DNA of 64,000 bases from Mangifera indica (taxonomy: Eukaryota; Streptophyta; Magnoliopsida; Sapindales; Anacardiaceae): assembly GCF_011075055.1 (NCBI RefSeq), contig NC_058145.1, positions 16,737,894 to 16,801,893 on the forward strand, written 5' to 3'. A program made the translations under genes and the position numbers. Of the stretch, positions 1-12,962 are shown piece after piece (the first letter of the stretch is position 1; each line of letters begins with the position of its first letter). The notes beneath the pieces were generated by a model. It was given only the letters and a program-made list of their open reading frames with translations. It had not been told where the DNA came from and ran no database searches.

Positions 1-1814
1 GGCCTGGAATTCTTGTGGCAAACCTCTCTGGATTGAACTCATTTGCGTCTTTTCCCCATAACTCTTCACTGTGATGGATTGCCAGCACAGGAATCCATAT
101 CGATAAGCCCTTCGGAATCAACAGATCTCCAAGCTTTAAATCTTCAAAAGCCATTCTGGGTAGAACAGTTGCAGGTGGATATAGCCTTATTGACTCGTTT
201 ATCACCATGTTCAACTGCAAAAGAAAAAGTAAAAATTTGTCCAGTCTGCCAAAAGATCTAATCATTTGGGGATATTTATTGATCTTTTGACTTGTAATTA
301 GAAAAAGAAAAGAAATTTGGGTTACCAGGGCGAGTTTGGGGAGGTGATCGACAGAGGGAGTTTCGCCATTACAGACTTTTTTAACTTCTGCACGAATTTT
401 TTCTTGCCAGGAAGGGTTACTGGCAAGTAACATAACAGTCCATGTGAGTAAAAGAGCAGTGGTTTCATGTCCAGCGAAGAAGAAAGTTTTGCATTCATCC
501 ATGATTAATTGCAGGTTCAAAGAAAATCCATTTTTCGATCTCTTGTTTTGCATCTCATCAAGCAACATACCCAACAAATCGTTTCCGTAAGAACTACTCC
601 TGCCAATTTCTACACAGTCTTTTCTGCTTTGAATGATCTCCATTAGAAGCCTCTCCACCTCCACCTTCAATGACTTTATTTCCCTGTTGTAATTGCTCGG
701 AAAAAACCTGTAAAAAGAATCAGAAAATGAATCTCCATTCAGAGAAAAACTATTCCCAGAAAAGGAATCAGTGAAGCCGATAAACACAGATAAATAAAAT
801 TAGAAAAATCACCGGCTTCCTGGGAAACAAAGGCGACGGCTAGATTGAGCAACCCGGTGCTGAAGAACTGTTAATAGATGGAATATTTGCTTTCCTTTCT
901 CATAACTAGTATCAAATTCGGTTCTTGAAATTATGTCAGCTGTGAGTTTCGTCATGTACCCCCCAATTTCGAACTCTGTTTGCCCCGAATCGAGTGCATT
1001 TTGCAGTGACTGAAGCATCTGTTTAGTGCAGTCAATCATGTGCCACGAGTAGCTCTGCACATTAAAATTGAAAAATATAAATACAAACCAATCAAGAAAA
1101 CTGAATGCAAGAAATTGGTGGAGCAGTAGAACTTTTACGGAGAAGGTTTGAATTAAAAAAAAAAACTGAATGCAGAGGAACGAATATATAAATTGTTGAG
1201 TCAAATATCAGAATTATTTATACCTTGAGCCTCTCTCCCATGAATGCGGGCGCAATTAGATGGCGTTGATGGTACCACTCATCACCGTTCGCCATTAACA
1301 AACCTCGCCCGACAAAATGTTTTGATCCTTGTTGTTGCAGCCATGATTTTCCTGCTTTCGTGCTGTACTTTGACAGAAGTTCCTTGATCAACTCGGGCTC
1401 TGATAAACACATCCTCGGCTCTATTCCATGCCAATACACAAATCTTTTTCCTGCAAACACCAATACCAATTAACTACTTTAACCTTGAATATTTATTTAC
1501 TTCTGAAATTAAGATTGTTAAGAGATTTGCATACCGTATTGTTGAGACCAAGTAACATAATGCGGCAAGAGGCGGCCGACGGTGTCATGGCTGAGATGGT
1601 TCATGTCTTTGGCGGTGGACTGCGAGATTAAAGAGGCCATTTCCGTCATATTTCCGGTTAACAGGCGTGGCTTCGGCCCACGCACGCCTTGCTTTTCCAT
1701 GACTCTCTTGATGCGTCTTGGTGTTAACCAGTAACATGAGATTGTATCATATGCAACTCTAAACAATAAAGAAATAAAAACAAACAACAAAGTCGCCAAC
1801 GCCACCATCTCCAT
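1..1814 (-). CDS. CYP735A: Cytochrome P450 CYP735A, cytokinin trans-hydroxylase (partial, C terminus beyond the left edge)
   Basis: Five exons are visible on the minus strand: 1814-1535, 1450-1224, 1054-813, 707-326 and 214-1. All junctions are GT-AG and keep one frame. The start at 1814 is the first ATG; an N-terminal membrane anchor (MEMVALATLLFVFISLLF) follows it. Next come a CYP735-like segment (VAYDTISCYWLTPRRIK), the I-helix motif AGHETT near 460-480, and the ESIRLYPP (K-helix ExxR) and PERF segments in exon 5. About 448 residues are present. The last 70 or so, with the heme-binding FxxGxRxCxG loop, would lie left of base 1. In the family this ER enzyme hydroxylates the side chain of isopentenyladenine nucleotides to make trans-zeatin types. 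No break is seen. Assignment to CYP735A rests on near-continuous similarity across all exons. It stands alone, with no operon-like partner. Confidence 0.93.
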
Positions 1815-1902
1815 GGTGGTGAAAAATATCAAAAAAAAAAAAAAAAAAAAACTTAAAAAACTTCCGGAAATACTGATACAGAGAGAGACAGACAGTGTTG
1901 AG

Positions 1903-1911
1903 TTTTATATA
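1903..1911 (-). promoter_or_regulatory. Probable TATA box of CYP735A
   Basis: The minus strand reads TATATAAAA about 90 bp upstream of the CYP735A ATG. A CT-rich leader (CTGTCTGTCTCTCTCTG) lies between them near 1873-1893. A second TATAAATAC lies about 30 bp further upstream. Position and composition fit a plant core promoter; activity is inferred. Confidence 0.5.
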
Positions 1912-2398
1912 ATTAGAATGCGGTTGCCTTGTATTTATAATTAACAAAAAAGGCTAAGATTTCTATTATTATTATGGTTCAAATAAGGGAAAACCCCCAC
2001 AGTAATAATTCAAAGAAAACTATGTGCCCTTATACCAAAATTAAGCATTTATTATTATTACTATTCTGTTATTATAATAATGGTAAGTAAATCAATTGAT
2101 GGTAATCTCTTACATATATAGATAACTGTTTTAAGTATTACTTTTCAAATCCATTGAATGTTGGTTTCTTTTGTTTTGATTGTTTAAACTTGGTTAATAT
2201 GGTTTTGACATAAATGCAATTTATTTATTGTGAGAAAACTAAATTTAGAAAAAAAAAAAAATTAAAAAAGGCAAGAATGTGAACTGACTCTGGAGGATGG
2301 AATCCTGCCGCCTTACCGCCAATGGAATCCATATCTCACTGGCTTCTGTTCTTCCTAGCTGGACTGCCAGACCTTTGTTGCCTCCTATCACACTTTAA

Positions 2399-2879
2399 AG
2401 GGCGTTTGGTTTGAGTAATGTTTGATTACTAAAATAGAAAGATTACCTTGAAGATAGATTACTTAGAAGATTACTGAGTATAAATAATTATTATGTTTGA
2501 TAAAATTTGATAGGTATAAATAATTATTATGTTTGGTTAAAGGTAATAAAAGATTACTAGTAAATTATTTTACTTAAATGCCCTTGAATATAATTATTTT
2601 TAAATATTTTTTATATTATTTATCATATTAATTAAAAATAAATTTATTTTTATCTAAAAAAATTAATAAATAATAATATAATTATAATAAACTCAAGATT
2701 ACTTCAGTAATCTTTAAATACCTAAGTTGAAGGTGATAATCAGATTACCACCTATATTACCTGCCACGTCAGCATTGGTAATAAAAGATTACTGTAATAT
2801 TTTATTACTGACAAACCAAACAAGGAAATAAAAGATAGATTACCAAAGTAATCACAAAATTCCCCAACCAAACGCACCC
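2399..2879. mobile_element. PIF/Harbinger-like (Tourist-type) MITE, copy A
   Basis: A 481-bp AT-rich element has imperfect terminal inverted repeats: the left end reads AGGGCGTTTGGTTTG and the right end, reverse complemented, GGGTGCGTTTGGTTG. It is flanked by TAA at 2396-2398 and 2880-2882. A 3-bp TAA duplication and a G-rich tip followed by GTTTGGTT are typical of PIF/Harbinger MITEs. There is no coding capacity. A second copy in inverted orientation lies at 31911-32381 and a decayed piece near 38898. Confidence 0.8.
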
Positions 2880-2882
2880 TAA

Positions 2883-5300
2883 GCGATTTCAAATGTTAAT
2901 TTGGAATACCCAATTAAATATTTAAATTATTTATATTTAATTTTAAATATTTAATATTATTAAATAATTTTAAATTAAAATATATTAGTATTTATCATAT
3001 AATGATATAATATTTAAATATTGAATTAAATACTTAAAATTAGGTACATATAACTTTTTTTTTAAGTAATAATGGAAATTTTGTGTGTGCAAATTTTTTT
3101 TGTGTAAGTTAATTATTGGAAATTTTTATGAATGGAAACAGGCTAAAAATGGAGATATTAATTAATATAGCTTATTTTTTCTTCTATATATATATTCAGT
3201 CATTTTTTTTTTCTATTATACATATATAGTAAAAAACACAAAATATTTAAAATACCTTTAAGGTTTTTACTGACCCAATCAAGATATAAACTCATCCAAC
3301 CAAGCTACTAGGTTTTTTGATGTTCATAAGAAGTTCATATATAGCTTAATCTATTCATAGGGTTTGGGATGGAGATCAATGAGAATTACATCAAATAAGA
3401 AGAACAGATTAAATAAAAAATTACTTAAAAAGTCATAATTATCTGCACACATATATAAAAAGAAGTAACTCTTTTAAAATTCATATATACTTGACCGGTC
3501 GGCTAACCTTAAATCCCATAATTTTCTCAATTAAAAAGCAAAATCAAATTAAAAAATAACTATGTTTGTATATAGAAAAAAAATATGGCTATATCTGTAT
3601 AAAAAATAAAAAATTAGCTATTTTAATTAATATCTCCTAAAATTTTATATTAAACTTTCATTTTTCAATTTTTAAAAACTTTCCTTTTGAAAAGTTTAAA
3701 TTTATATATATTTATATAACTAAAATAGATATATATAATATTCCTCTCAAATTTAACTACTGTTATGTTGATAAAATTTTTTCTTTATCAAATTTACGGA
3801 TTATTCATAAAACGATTAGGGGTTAGATATCGACAAATTATATGATTAGAAGTGTCTAATTTTTTTTTTTATCCAGGTAATTTTATCCAATTTTTAACAA
3901 TTTTTTTACCATATTAATTTGTACACCCAATTAATTACTATAGAGGTATCAAAACGATGAGGAGGCCTAGGGTACTCCCCAAGACATATCCATTACAGTC
4001 AATAATTTCTGGCAAGCATTTAAATGAACACGAACATTATTGTCTAGAGGTTAATCACATCTAACTGGTTAATATGCAATGTCTGTCTTATAATGCTAGC
4101 AAATGCTTAATGTGGACTATACTAGTTTAAAGGATTTGTTACATGCAATGGTGTGGGACAAGAGACTAACACAAAAAGGGAGTGGTTGGCAATTGGAAAT
4201 AAAAAACTAGTTGTTATATATATAAGATATCCAAATAATAATTGGTGTCATATGGAATGTCTGAATCATCCGTATATACATACGAAGACCCATAAAGGAA
4301 TGATTTATATGATATCTAAATATCTAAAATATAATTCGGTTAAATTTAGCTAAAATTACCCTATTTGATCAAATTCAATCTATTGAAAGATATTAATTAA
4401 ATTAGTCACTTTTTTTTTTAACTTTTTATACATATATAACTAATTTTTTTTATTATACAAATATAACCACTTTTTAATTTGACTTTGCTTTTACTTTTAA
4501 AAGGAGAAAATTCTAGGATCTAAGGTTGGTTGGCTATTATACATATATAACTTAAAAGGAGATAGTTACAATGTATACATTGAAAAGACTGTCTATTCAA
4601 TACACAAATTAAATCCAACCAAATGTTATGTCATTTGATTGTGCCCATATGAATGCCTTCAACTACACTTTGTTGGTGTCATACTTTCACCCTTGAATGT
4701 CAATAGATTGTTTGACATCTCTCTGATGGTTGGCCGACAATAGGTGATGTTACTATTTGGTCTCAAACCATTAAAAAAAATTGTTTTAGTTAGAGTCAAC
4801 TTACTTTATTCAAACACAATTTGTTGACATAAATTGATAGGATTTGACCAACATAAGATTCTATCAATTTGATTGAAACCATATGATTTAGTCGAAATCA
4901 ACATTTTTTTTCTTCCTTTTGTACTATTAATTTTTGTTGAAACCTAGAAGCCGACCAAATTTAGGAGTTTTGTCAAAAAATGTGGGCTTAGTACATGAAC
5001 TTTAGATTTCTAATATAAAGTCAAGGTACAAATCAGATCAAATCTAAAAAACTCTATGTACGTAAAGTCTTCATCCCCATATGACTTAATTAACAATAGC
5101 CGACACAACAACACTCTATCTTCAATATGACACAAATTAGAGAGTAAAAGAATGTAAAACATATCAATGTAGAGATCAAGTGAGAGTGGAGAGCTTGAGT
5201 TTAGATGGTGAGGTTAAATGAAAATAGCGAAAACCAATGAAGATCAATAGGATTAATAAATGATAGAGCCGACCGAAGAGGATTTTGTTTCAACTGAAAG
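2883..5300. other. AT-rich intergenic DNA without a recognisable gene
   Basis: Long A/T runs and only short chance frames. No splice-consistent coding segment, RNA gene or clear element end was found. The stretch 3950-4140 is less AT-rich but matches nothing I know. Confidence 0.6.
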
Positions 5301-5339
5301 GTGTTTTTATCAATAAGAATAATTGAATGAAAATTTTCA

Positions 5340-5889
5340 ATTTTTAGAAGAAACTCTTCGTCTAGATCTTTATTGTCCAGACGAAGTCAACTTCATCTGG
5401 ACAATGACGACAGTCCAAATGAGAAGATCGGTCTCTTCTGGACCGTTGTCATTGTCCAAACAAAGTCGATTTTATCTGAATGATGAAAATCCAGACGAAG
5501 AGTTTTGACTCTTTATCTGGATTTCGTCGAATCCAAATATCATCAATCCAATATTGAGCATTGAAGGGAGAGACGACATCGGGAGGGAGAGAGATCAGTC
5601 ATCGTTGGCTAGAAATTCACCGGCGAAATTGGAAACCCTAGGTAGGGGGAAAAATATCACTTTTCAAAACTTATTTTTAGAAAAAATTGTTAGTTTTTCA
5701 AATTAAGAGGTTAAAATGATGTAAACTTTAAATGTTATTATTAAATAATGATTTTGCTCTTAATCTTAACGTAATTTTGGAGGGTAGGTGTTAGTTTTTA
5801 AATCATAGGTGGGTATTTGAGTTTTTGAAAATTGGAGGGTGGGATTTTGGAAATTCACTATACCATGGGTGGGAATAAGTCTTTTGGTC
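5340..5889. mobile_element. Mutator-like non-autonomous element, copy C (right part)
   Basis: The right end, reverse complemented, reads GACCAAAAGACTTATTCCC, close to the tips of the elements at 39594-39756 and 59219-59933. The interior (5370-5540) is a string of short hairpins built on GTCCAGACGAAG and its complement. A short open frame through the hairpins is a by-product, not a gene. I could not find the left end or a 9-bp duplication, so the left border is only where family-like sequence begins. Confidence 0.5.
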
Positions 5890-6595
5890 TAATAATAATA
5901 ATAGAAACGAGTGTATTCTCATGCAACTTGCATATTAACGGGAGACAATATATGATGTTTCCATATACCATATTTGTTAATTTGTATGAAAAAAGGAAGA
6001 GAAACTTCATTAAAAAATTCATGCCTATAAATGTGGTTTAGGTAGTAAAGGGATGGAATTTCAAAGTGAAGCGTTTAAGTTCTCTCAACAATAAGATAAG
6101 TTATTTAACTTATCTAATTTATTGATTGTAGAGCTAATTATTAGACCTAGAGTGTGAGTGAGCTACTTGATATAATCGGTTCTGCCTCAAAAGAATGATT
6201 CAATTCAGGTGGGTCTTCTGTTGCCTATAAAAATAAAAACTTCTTTTAAAAAATTTCACGAGTACATTAATTTATCATATCATTATTGCCTTTCCCATTC
6301 TTTCTTGTCTATTCTTTCTTTATTTGCACATGCATGCTTCCACCTTCTGAACTGATAGTTCACCCATTTTTCTTTTTTAATTTTTAATTTTTAATTTTTA
6401 TTCATATATCCTGACCACCATATCTCATTATTGATCGAATTTAGCATTAAGGAATTAAAGGAATTAAAAGCCTACCAAACTCGTATTATAAAATATTAAA
6501 TGGAAAATAAAAAATAAATAATGCAACTTATATTAATTTATATGCGGGATTTTCGAACTTGTTTGCCGAAAGATTGATGCATATTTCTATATTAT

Positions 6596-6940
6596 AAACA
6601 ATGCTACAGGTATTCCTTAAGAAGAATGTTATGTGTACCCATTTTTTATACATAGATAAAATATCATTATGTGATCAGATGTTACTTTATCTTTAATTTA
6701 AAATTATTCAATCAAATGACACGTAGTTTTATTGATTCTTTTAATATGTTATTATATGATTAATAAAACTATATGTACCCACTTTTGACATACAATTTGT
6801 GTACATAATTGATTTGTTTGTTATCATGTGATTAAATGATTTTAAATTAAAAATAAAATAATACTCAATCACATATTACACATCATCTGTGTACATGAAT
6901 TATGTACCAACAGTAGATACATATAGTATTGCTCTTATAT
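6596..6940. mobile_element. AT-rich stem-loop MITE
   Basis: The outer ends are loose inverted repeats (left CAATGCTACAGGTATTCC; right, reverse complemented, GCAATACTATATGTATC). The interior repeats the core ATCATTATGTGAT in both orientations and the pair GTACATAATT. The same core builds the element at 30213-30360, with scraps near 8360 and 31480. Borders are approximate and no target duplication is clear. Confidence 0.45.
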
Positions 6941-7646
6941 GATTACTCAATATTAGGTGTGTATAATTTTATTCTATTTCTCTTAAATTATGTACCAAAA
7001 GTGTCTTATTACCACTTCATTAGGTATCAAGTAAGTCAAAATAGGTAAGTCAAAATTTTACAAATATGATAAAGATTCAAATTCAAATTTTTATTTTGAA
7101 AGTTATAAAATTTTATCAATTTTACTAACCTTTAAATTCGTAAGATTGTTCTTTTCACATAAGGGTATCTCAACTCTTGAGTTTTACCGACAAATTATTA
7201 TTACAACTCTGAAAGTCAAATTCTCTCTTGTGATATTGACTCCTATTTTCAAATTGTTCATGTTTGGAGAATATGTTTTACCGAGAGAAAGTGAGAAGTT
7301 TTCACGAATTTTCCAGGGATTCTGCAGGATTCCACGGCTTAATATAAGACGCTAAAGACAGAAATCACCAGAAATTAAGCAACTAAACATATATGTCAAT
7401 GATAATTATGCTTTTCAGCAAACTCTTAACCAAAAATTTAACATTCAATTGCTTTATTAACTTAGCAATCTTAAGGTCAATTCATTGTGTTTTACAGAAT
7501 AATTCAGATGCCAAAACAGAAGGTAAATGCATTCAAATCAAAGTTCAAAGAATTCCCCATACATGGAGATGAATTAACTAGTGCCTTAACTACAATTTTA
7601 AGTAAGAAATCCGACAATATCCCATCCTAATTAACATTTATAATCA

Positions 7647-7690
<44 letters not shown>

Positions 7691-10295
7691 GTTTATTTGG
7701 CTAACTTTATATGGGCATGTCAAATACTAAGTTCTGATAATGGGCAGGAAATCTGATAAATATATTTCCACAAGATTAGTAAGTTTCGAATAATAAAGAA
7801 AGAAATCTGCATCAATTCAGGATATAAACAATTTAATTTCCGACATTTTATATTTTACTATAATAATCAAAACATTTACATTTTAAGAGCAACATGCTTA
7901 GCATTTCTGGAAAATTTACCAGAGTCCACAAGTTTACGCATCATTAGGAGAAAAAGATAGAAAATTTCCACAGTATGCATGGCACATGCACACGTGATTA
8001 TGAATAAAGGGGTCGCAGATTCTTCTTCTTCTTAAACTAAACTGAAATACTGCAACTACTAGGTAAAGGGGCCATGTATCTTAAAGATTTTTGGCTTACA
8101 ATTTCTTCAAGAATCCTACAAGGAACATAACCGAAAGATAGGAAATTAATTAATACAAAACGTTGTGATTTAGAAAGGTTAGCTAGACTTACTAATTATA
8201 ATAAAGAGGCAGTCAATTAGAATCTAAACTAAAGAGTGTCATCTTTGGATATGTTCTAAACATACCAAAATGGTGGGGATTCTTTAGTCGGTGCGTGAAA
8301 TATTTTTAGCAATATAGTAAAATGTTTGGTCCTAAAGGTATTTTTATTAATTTTTAATATATGATATATCATTATATGATTGAATAACTAGTTATATATA
8401 GTTTTATTGTATTTACATATATGCATATAACAATGTCATCAATGACGGAAAGGGTTCAAAGAATCTTATTAATCAAGCAAGCTAGTTGTATATATTTATG
8501 GTCAACACTATGACATATGATTTTATTGAGGAAAAAGAAGATGGAAATTGTTGATCCATTAGTCAAAAAGGATGGCTAATGGGCACATGGGCGTATGCAA
8601 TGTTAACTTATAAGGAAACATGCGTTTGGTGAAATTAAAGAAACACATTCTTTTAGGTTGTATCCACTTGTGAAGCGGGTCGGGGTGAATCTGGCCCAAG
8701 CTCATTTGACTTAAACAAGCTGATCTAGAGTTAGAGTTTTAACTCAATAGTTTAACTTATTTATCCATCTAGTAATATTGTTCATCCTATTAATGACAAT
8801 GTTTACTTTTTCGATAATATTATTCACCTTGTTAATAGTTCTGAAAGAGTATCGTGCATCAATTTCAATTAGTTTGAGCTAACTTTAAACTCAGTTTAAC
8901 TTAAATTGAATCTACCCCTAAAAGTAGGGTGACTTTCGATAAACTCATAAATTGGAGAACAATTTTAGAAAAAAAAAATTGTTCCATAGCGCAGATGCCT
9001 ATACTACTTAGATTAAACCAATGAGATAAACCGAAGGTGAAATCGAATGGGGCGATTATTTATGCTTATGTTTCCATTGTTTAAAAAAAACAATGGAGTG
9101 TTTGCTTATAAAAAAACCTTTCTTCTTCGTTGCAATGGAAGGGACAGTTCTGGTCCTGCACCGTTTTCTTGGGAGCCAAAGACTTGCTCATGAAAGGAAA
9201 GCATCTTTGAATTTCAATGGTTTGAGTTGGGAGGAACTGAGAGTCCATATATATATATAATTTGATACTATGCATGTATGTTTAAGTGATTAATTTTTTG
9301 GACCTGAATGGTGATTCTTAAAGCCCACATATTAACGGCCCTGGAGTTCACTTGAACATTAACCCCAAGAACAGTAATGCCCAGTTCAACAATCTAGGAC
9401 CAACTTTAATTAGAGTAAATGTTAGTTTAACTTTGAAAACTTGAATTTCTATTCTCGAAATCTATTGAAAATAATAGTTTTTATGCAAATCAGAGGTTTA
9501 AAAATTCTTCTTTTTTAGTTTTTTTTTTAAATTTAAGATAATAGGGTAATTTTGAAAAGTAAAACTTTTATGAATATGATAATAATTTAACTTTCTAACT
9601 CTCTATCAATTTTTTTTTTCCAATAACAATATCTTTTTTTTGGTGAAAAATTGTTATTTATGCTACCAAGGGGTGACAAACTGTTTTTAAGCCAAACCTC
9701 AGGTGGGCATATGTTAGTTACTCGCACAATTATTCATCTCGTAAGAAATATCAAATTCTGAAGAGATCACTAAATTTTGTCCGAGTAACATATCTCTCTA
9801 AGCCTAATTCCAAAGAGCCGAGAAACCCATAGAAAGCAACCATGACTATATAAGATTTCCGTGCAAGCTTAAATCTGCACGCCAAGTACAAGAATGTAAA
9901 TTGTAATAGAACATTAGAATTGAAAAATAAAAATGTTGAAAAATAAATACAAAAGGAACAACAGATTATGCATACTCTCCAAAAAAGAAAAAGAATATAA
10001 AATGCGAAATTTTGGCAAAAACTACCAAGAAACTTCTCATAGTGAGATGATTCAATCCAATTACTTGTCACCCAACACATGCTCATATGCATTTGCTGCT
10101 ATGTATTTGAGTTTCCATGCGGGCAGACCAGAAGTTAGATAAAATGCTATAGCATGTGTGAACTAATTTCAGAAACACAAGAATCCAATAAGCTTCTTTT
10201 CCTTATCTACCGTAGAACGAAACAACCATTGCTTTGCATTGGAGTAAAATGCACACAACACAAATTGAGGAAAGCACATCAGCATAATCATAGCT
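6941..10295. other. Intergenic region with simple repeats and decayed repeat scraps
   Basis: No gene is supported. The region holds a TA microsatellite (separate entry), a stem-loop scrap near 8360-8410, a GC-richer patch at 8650-8940 that looks like an old dispersed repeat, and a poly-T-rich block at 9480-9660. Minus-strand sequence from 9750 to 10295 would be intron if the ALG6 exon fragment were still joined to a gene, but I find no further ALG6 exon there. Confidence 0.5.
7651..7687. repeat. (TA)n microsatellite
   Basis: About 18 uninterrupted TA units in intergenic DNA. Likely length-variable between individuals. Confidence 0.95.
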
Positions 10296-10555
10296 TCAAA
10301 GAGGTAAGGAAACTTGGGCGGTTAAGTAAACAATATGAAGAATAAAAGAGCACAAATAAAGACCATAGTCCCCAAACTTTGGAGGATTACCAGCTCCTGA
10401 GTAAGGATGGAGCAACATTGCAACTCCTACTAGTAAAAAGCAATAAAAAAAAATGAAGCTCCAACACCATTCTGAACCAACCACCAAGATGCGCCATCAT
10501 CTCTACTAATGCCTAAGTTGTCATCAATCACCTTCTCTTCTTTCTTCTTTCCCAT
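10296..10555 (-). pseudogene. ALG6: ALG6 (dolichyl-P-Glc:Man9GlcNAc2-PP-dolichol glucosyltransferase) first-exon fragment
   Basis: From the ATG at 10555 the minus strand encodes a lysine-rich start, then ISRDDGASWWLVQNGVGAS, and then runs into a run of nine T (10453-10445). There the frame is lost and TAG follows in that frame. One base out of phase the coding pattern resumes as a membrane helix and then HPYSGAGNPPKFGDY. That last segment is characteristic of ALG6, an ER membrane enzyme that adds the first glucose to the N-glycan precursor. After GACTATG the sequence reads like a donor (GTCTTT), which fits the end of exon 1. The next ALG6 segment (EAQRHWMEIT) is absent from the following 8 kb. 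GC-rich sequence at 11240-11430 resembles an untranslated first exon of the same fragment. The frameshift could also be an assembly slip in a homopolymer, but the missing exons could not. The ORF's own end is 10296. Confidence 0.6.
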
Positions 10556-11430
10556 TTCTCTTTCTCTCAAAAACAGGTCAAGATTCCATCTTTGCCACCA
10601 TTTTCAAACTAAGATAAACCAACAAAATTGAGCTGAGGATCTAGGAAAAAAATTACAATATTAGTGAGACTCAACTCAAACCCGCCCATGTCTAGACCGC
10701 CCCACACACCACACTTAAAAGTTTCAGGCAATTAAGCAGTGATGCATATCCAATATTAAAATCAAATAATTGTACACATATCATATCAGCAAGTGTAAAT
10801 GAAACAATCTGAAAAATTCTAACACTGAAATTCATATAAATTTTTTTATCAAAGATTGGTGATGTAACGATCAATTGAATATAAACAAAAGACAGATCCT
10901 CGGTTTGGTAACTGGATGAATAACGAAAAACAAAAGGAATTTTAGCTTTCGAATTCAAAATTCTACTTAAATTTGATCCCAGTGTTTCTCGGAAACCAAA
11001 CAAGGAGCACAGAAGAATCGGAAAATCAAAATAACACAAAAAGTGAATGCCTACCTGAATAACAAATTCAAACCATTCAAAATTTGATAACTGGAATTGA
11101 ATATTAAGATCATTTTACAAGTAATAACTTGCAATGATTAAAATCATGCAACGTATCCATCATAGATAAAGATCAAATGAACTTCAAAAACTTTAGAACA
11201 TAAAGATTAAGCTTCAAAAGTACCAAATTTCAGATAGAAAAATAAGGGGCTTGGTAGCGTCGACGGCTCAGGCTCTGCCGTCTTGTTTAGGTGGCAGTTG
11301 ATTCTAGAAGTTGAGCTGTTTTGCCGTCGGCGACCGGTGTCGAGAAGACTGAAGAGTGGTAAGGTTCGCTCGGGAGCAGCCGGTGCTGTCGCGATTTGTC
11401 TGTAGAGAATTTAATGTTGACTTTTGGCTT

Positions 11431-12570
11431 AACAACTAATTTGAAAACAAACGCACTTTTTTACCAAAAAAATTAAAAGCGTAAATTTTTGTCGCACCCA
11501 AAGTTTGGGGAAATCCCTGCGGTACCCTTGAATTCTTAGACTACGTACTCCCAGCCACAACTCAAATTACATCAAGAAAACAAATAATAATAATAATAAT
11601 AATTGTAGAAGGGCTTAAAGTATTTTTATTTTCCCATAATTTTTAATCAAACCAATAACCATTTTAAAATTATGATTTGACTCTTTTATGATTTAAATAA
11701 ATGTAACATAGTTTCTAAATATTTGAGTTTTATTATATTCTCTAAAAATTAACCTTAATGTTAAGGGACAATATGAGATATTAGCTAGAGTTGTTGACAC
11801 ATATGAGTATATTGTATAATTGCGACCTTAGTGCTATCATGGTATATACTAAATAACAAAGTCTATTCAAACCTTAATTATGAATAATCGTGCATTTAAA
11901 GTATATGACAACCTAGTGTACCTTTTAAGTGTCAATTTTTCATTGGTGAGATGAAAAACAACCCCACAACTATGGAATTGTGCAGGTTATGATAGCTATA
12001 GTACATTTACATGACGGCCTTGTAATAGTGAGCAAAAATCAATCCACAATCATCATTAAACGAATAAAGTAAAAGATATGAAATAATACTTAAAATCACA
12101 ATCAAGGTACAATCTTATTAACTATCATTTATTAGTGATATCTCAACAATCCCACATCAACCCTTATTTATTTTTTATTGTAGAAACTTGAAATTACTCT
12201 TATAAAAATATATTTATATTTTACCCTTATAACAAAATCGTATATATAGATGCAATTTATCCTATAAATGTGGAATTTTTTACGTTAAGTTTTTATTTTT
12301 ATGTCAAATCTATAAATTTCTATCAAAGGGACACACCTTAAAACTTTACTAAATCACATTTTTGTCTATAATGAATCATTTTTAGCTCAAAAAACACAAC
12401 ACCCACCAAAATAATTTTTACTCAAAACTTCATTATTTCAAATGCTTGAATTTATTTGTACAACCTTTTAAGTGATGATTAATTTCCTATACACCCCATC
12501 CGATATGGGAATCTCACTAACTACCCTCAAATTACATTAATTGAAGAAATAAAATCCTCTTCTTTCCCTG
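11431..12570. other. Intergenic DNA between the ALG6 fragment and RAD23
   Basis: AT-rich with a short ATA repeat near 11587-11603. No gene seen. The last few hundred bases before 12963 probably form the RAD23 promoter. Confidence 0.5.
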
Positions 12571-12584
12571 TTGGCACGTGCCAA
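12571..12584. promoter_or_regulatory. Palindromic G-box upstream of RAD23
   Basis: TTGGCACGTGCCAA is a perfect 14-bp palindrome centred on CACGTG, about 380 bp upstream of the RAD23 ATG. G-boxes bind plant bZIP and bHLH factors. A role in RAD23 control is inferred from position only. Confidence 0.5.
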
Positions 12585-12962
12585 TTGAACGAATAATCCC
12601 AAGTACTCGCCAAAATAATTAGCCGGACGCGGAAATCTGGTCCAACTCACCATCTTTTAAAACTTCTCAAGTGCCAATCGCAACACGGAACCTCGTGTTA
12701 TCCACGCGGCATTATATTATTCGTTGTTCGTATTAAAACCAAAGGTGCTGTACCTTAAACATATTCACCTACTAGATATAAAACTGAACAGACCCAGCTT
12801 TCCCCGGGAGACCTTTATCGCTCATTTGCCTAAATAAAATTTGTTAACAATACATAACAACTTCGCTTTCGTTCCCCTATATTTGCGATCGCCGGCGGTG
12901 ACCGGAGATCGGATAATTCACCGGAGAATCGAGACTCTCGGGACTAGGAAGTTTGGGAGAGG

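Noticed and set aside
5323..5508. 61-codon frame in the hairpin repeats
   Set aside because: Its residues are a by-product of palindromic repeat words, not a protein pattern.
8650..8940. tRNA or other RNA gene in a GC-richer patch
   Set aside because: No A-box/B-box pair or cloverleaf could be drawn.
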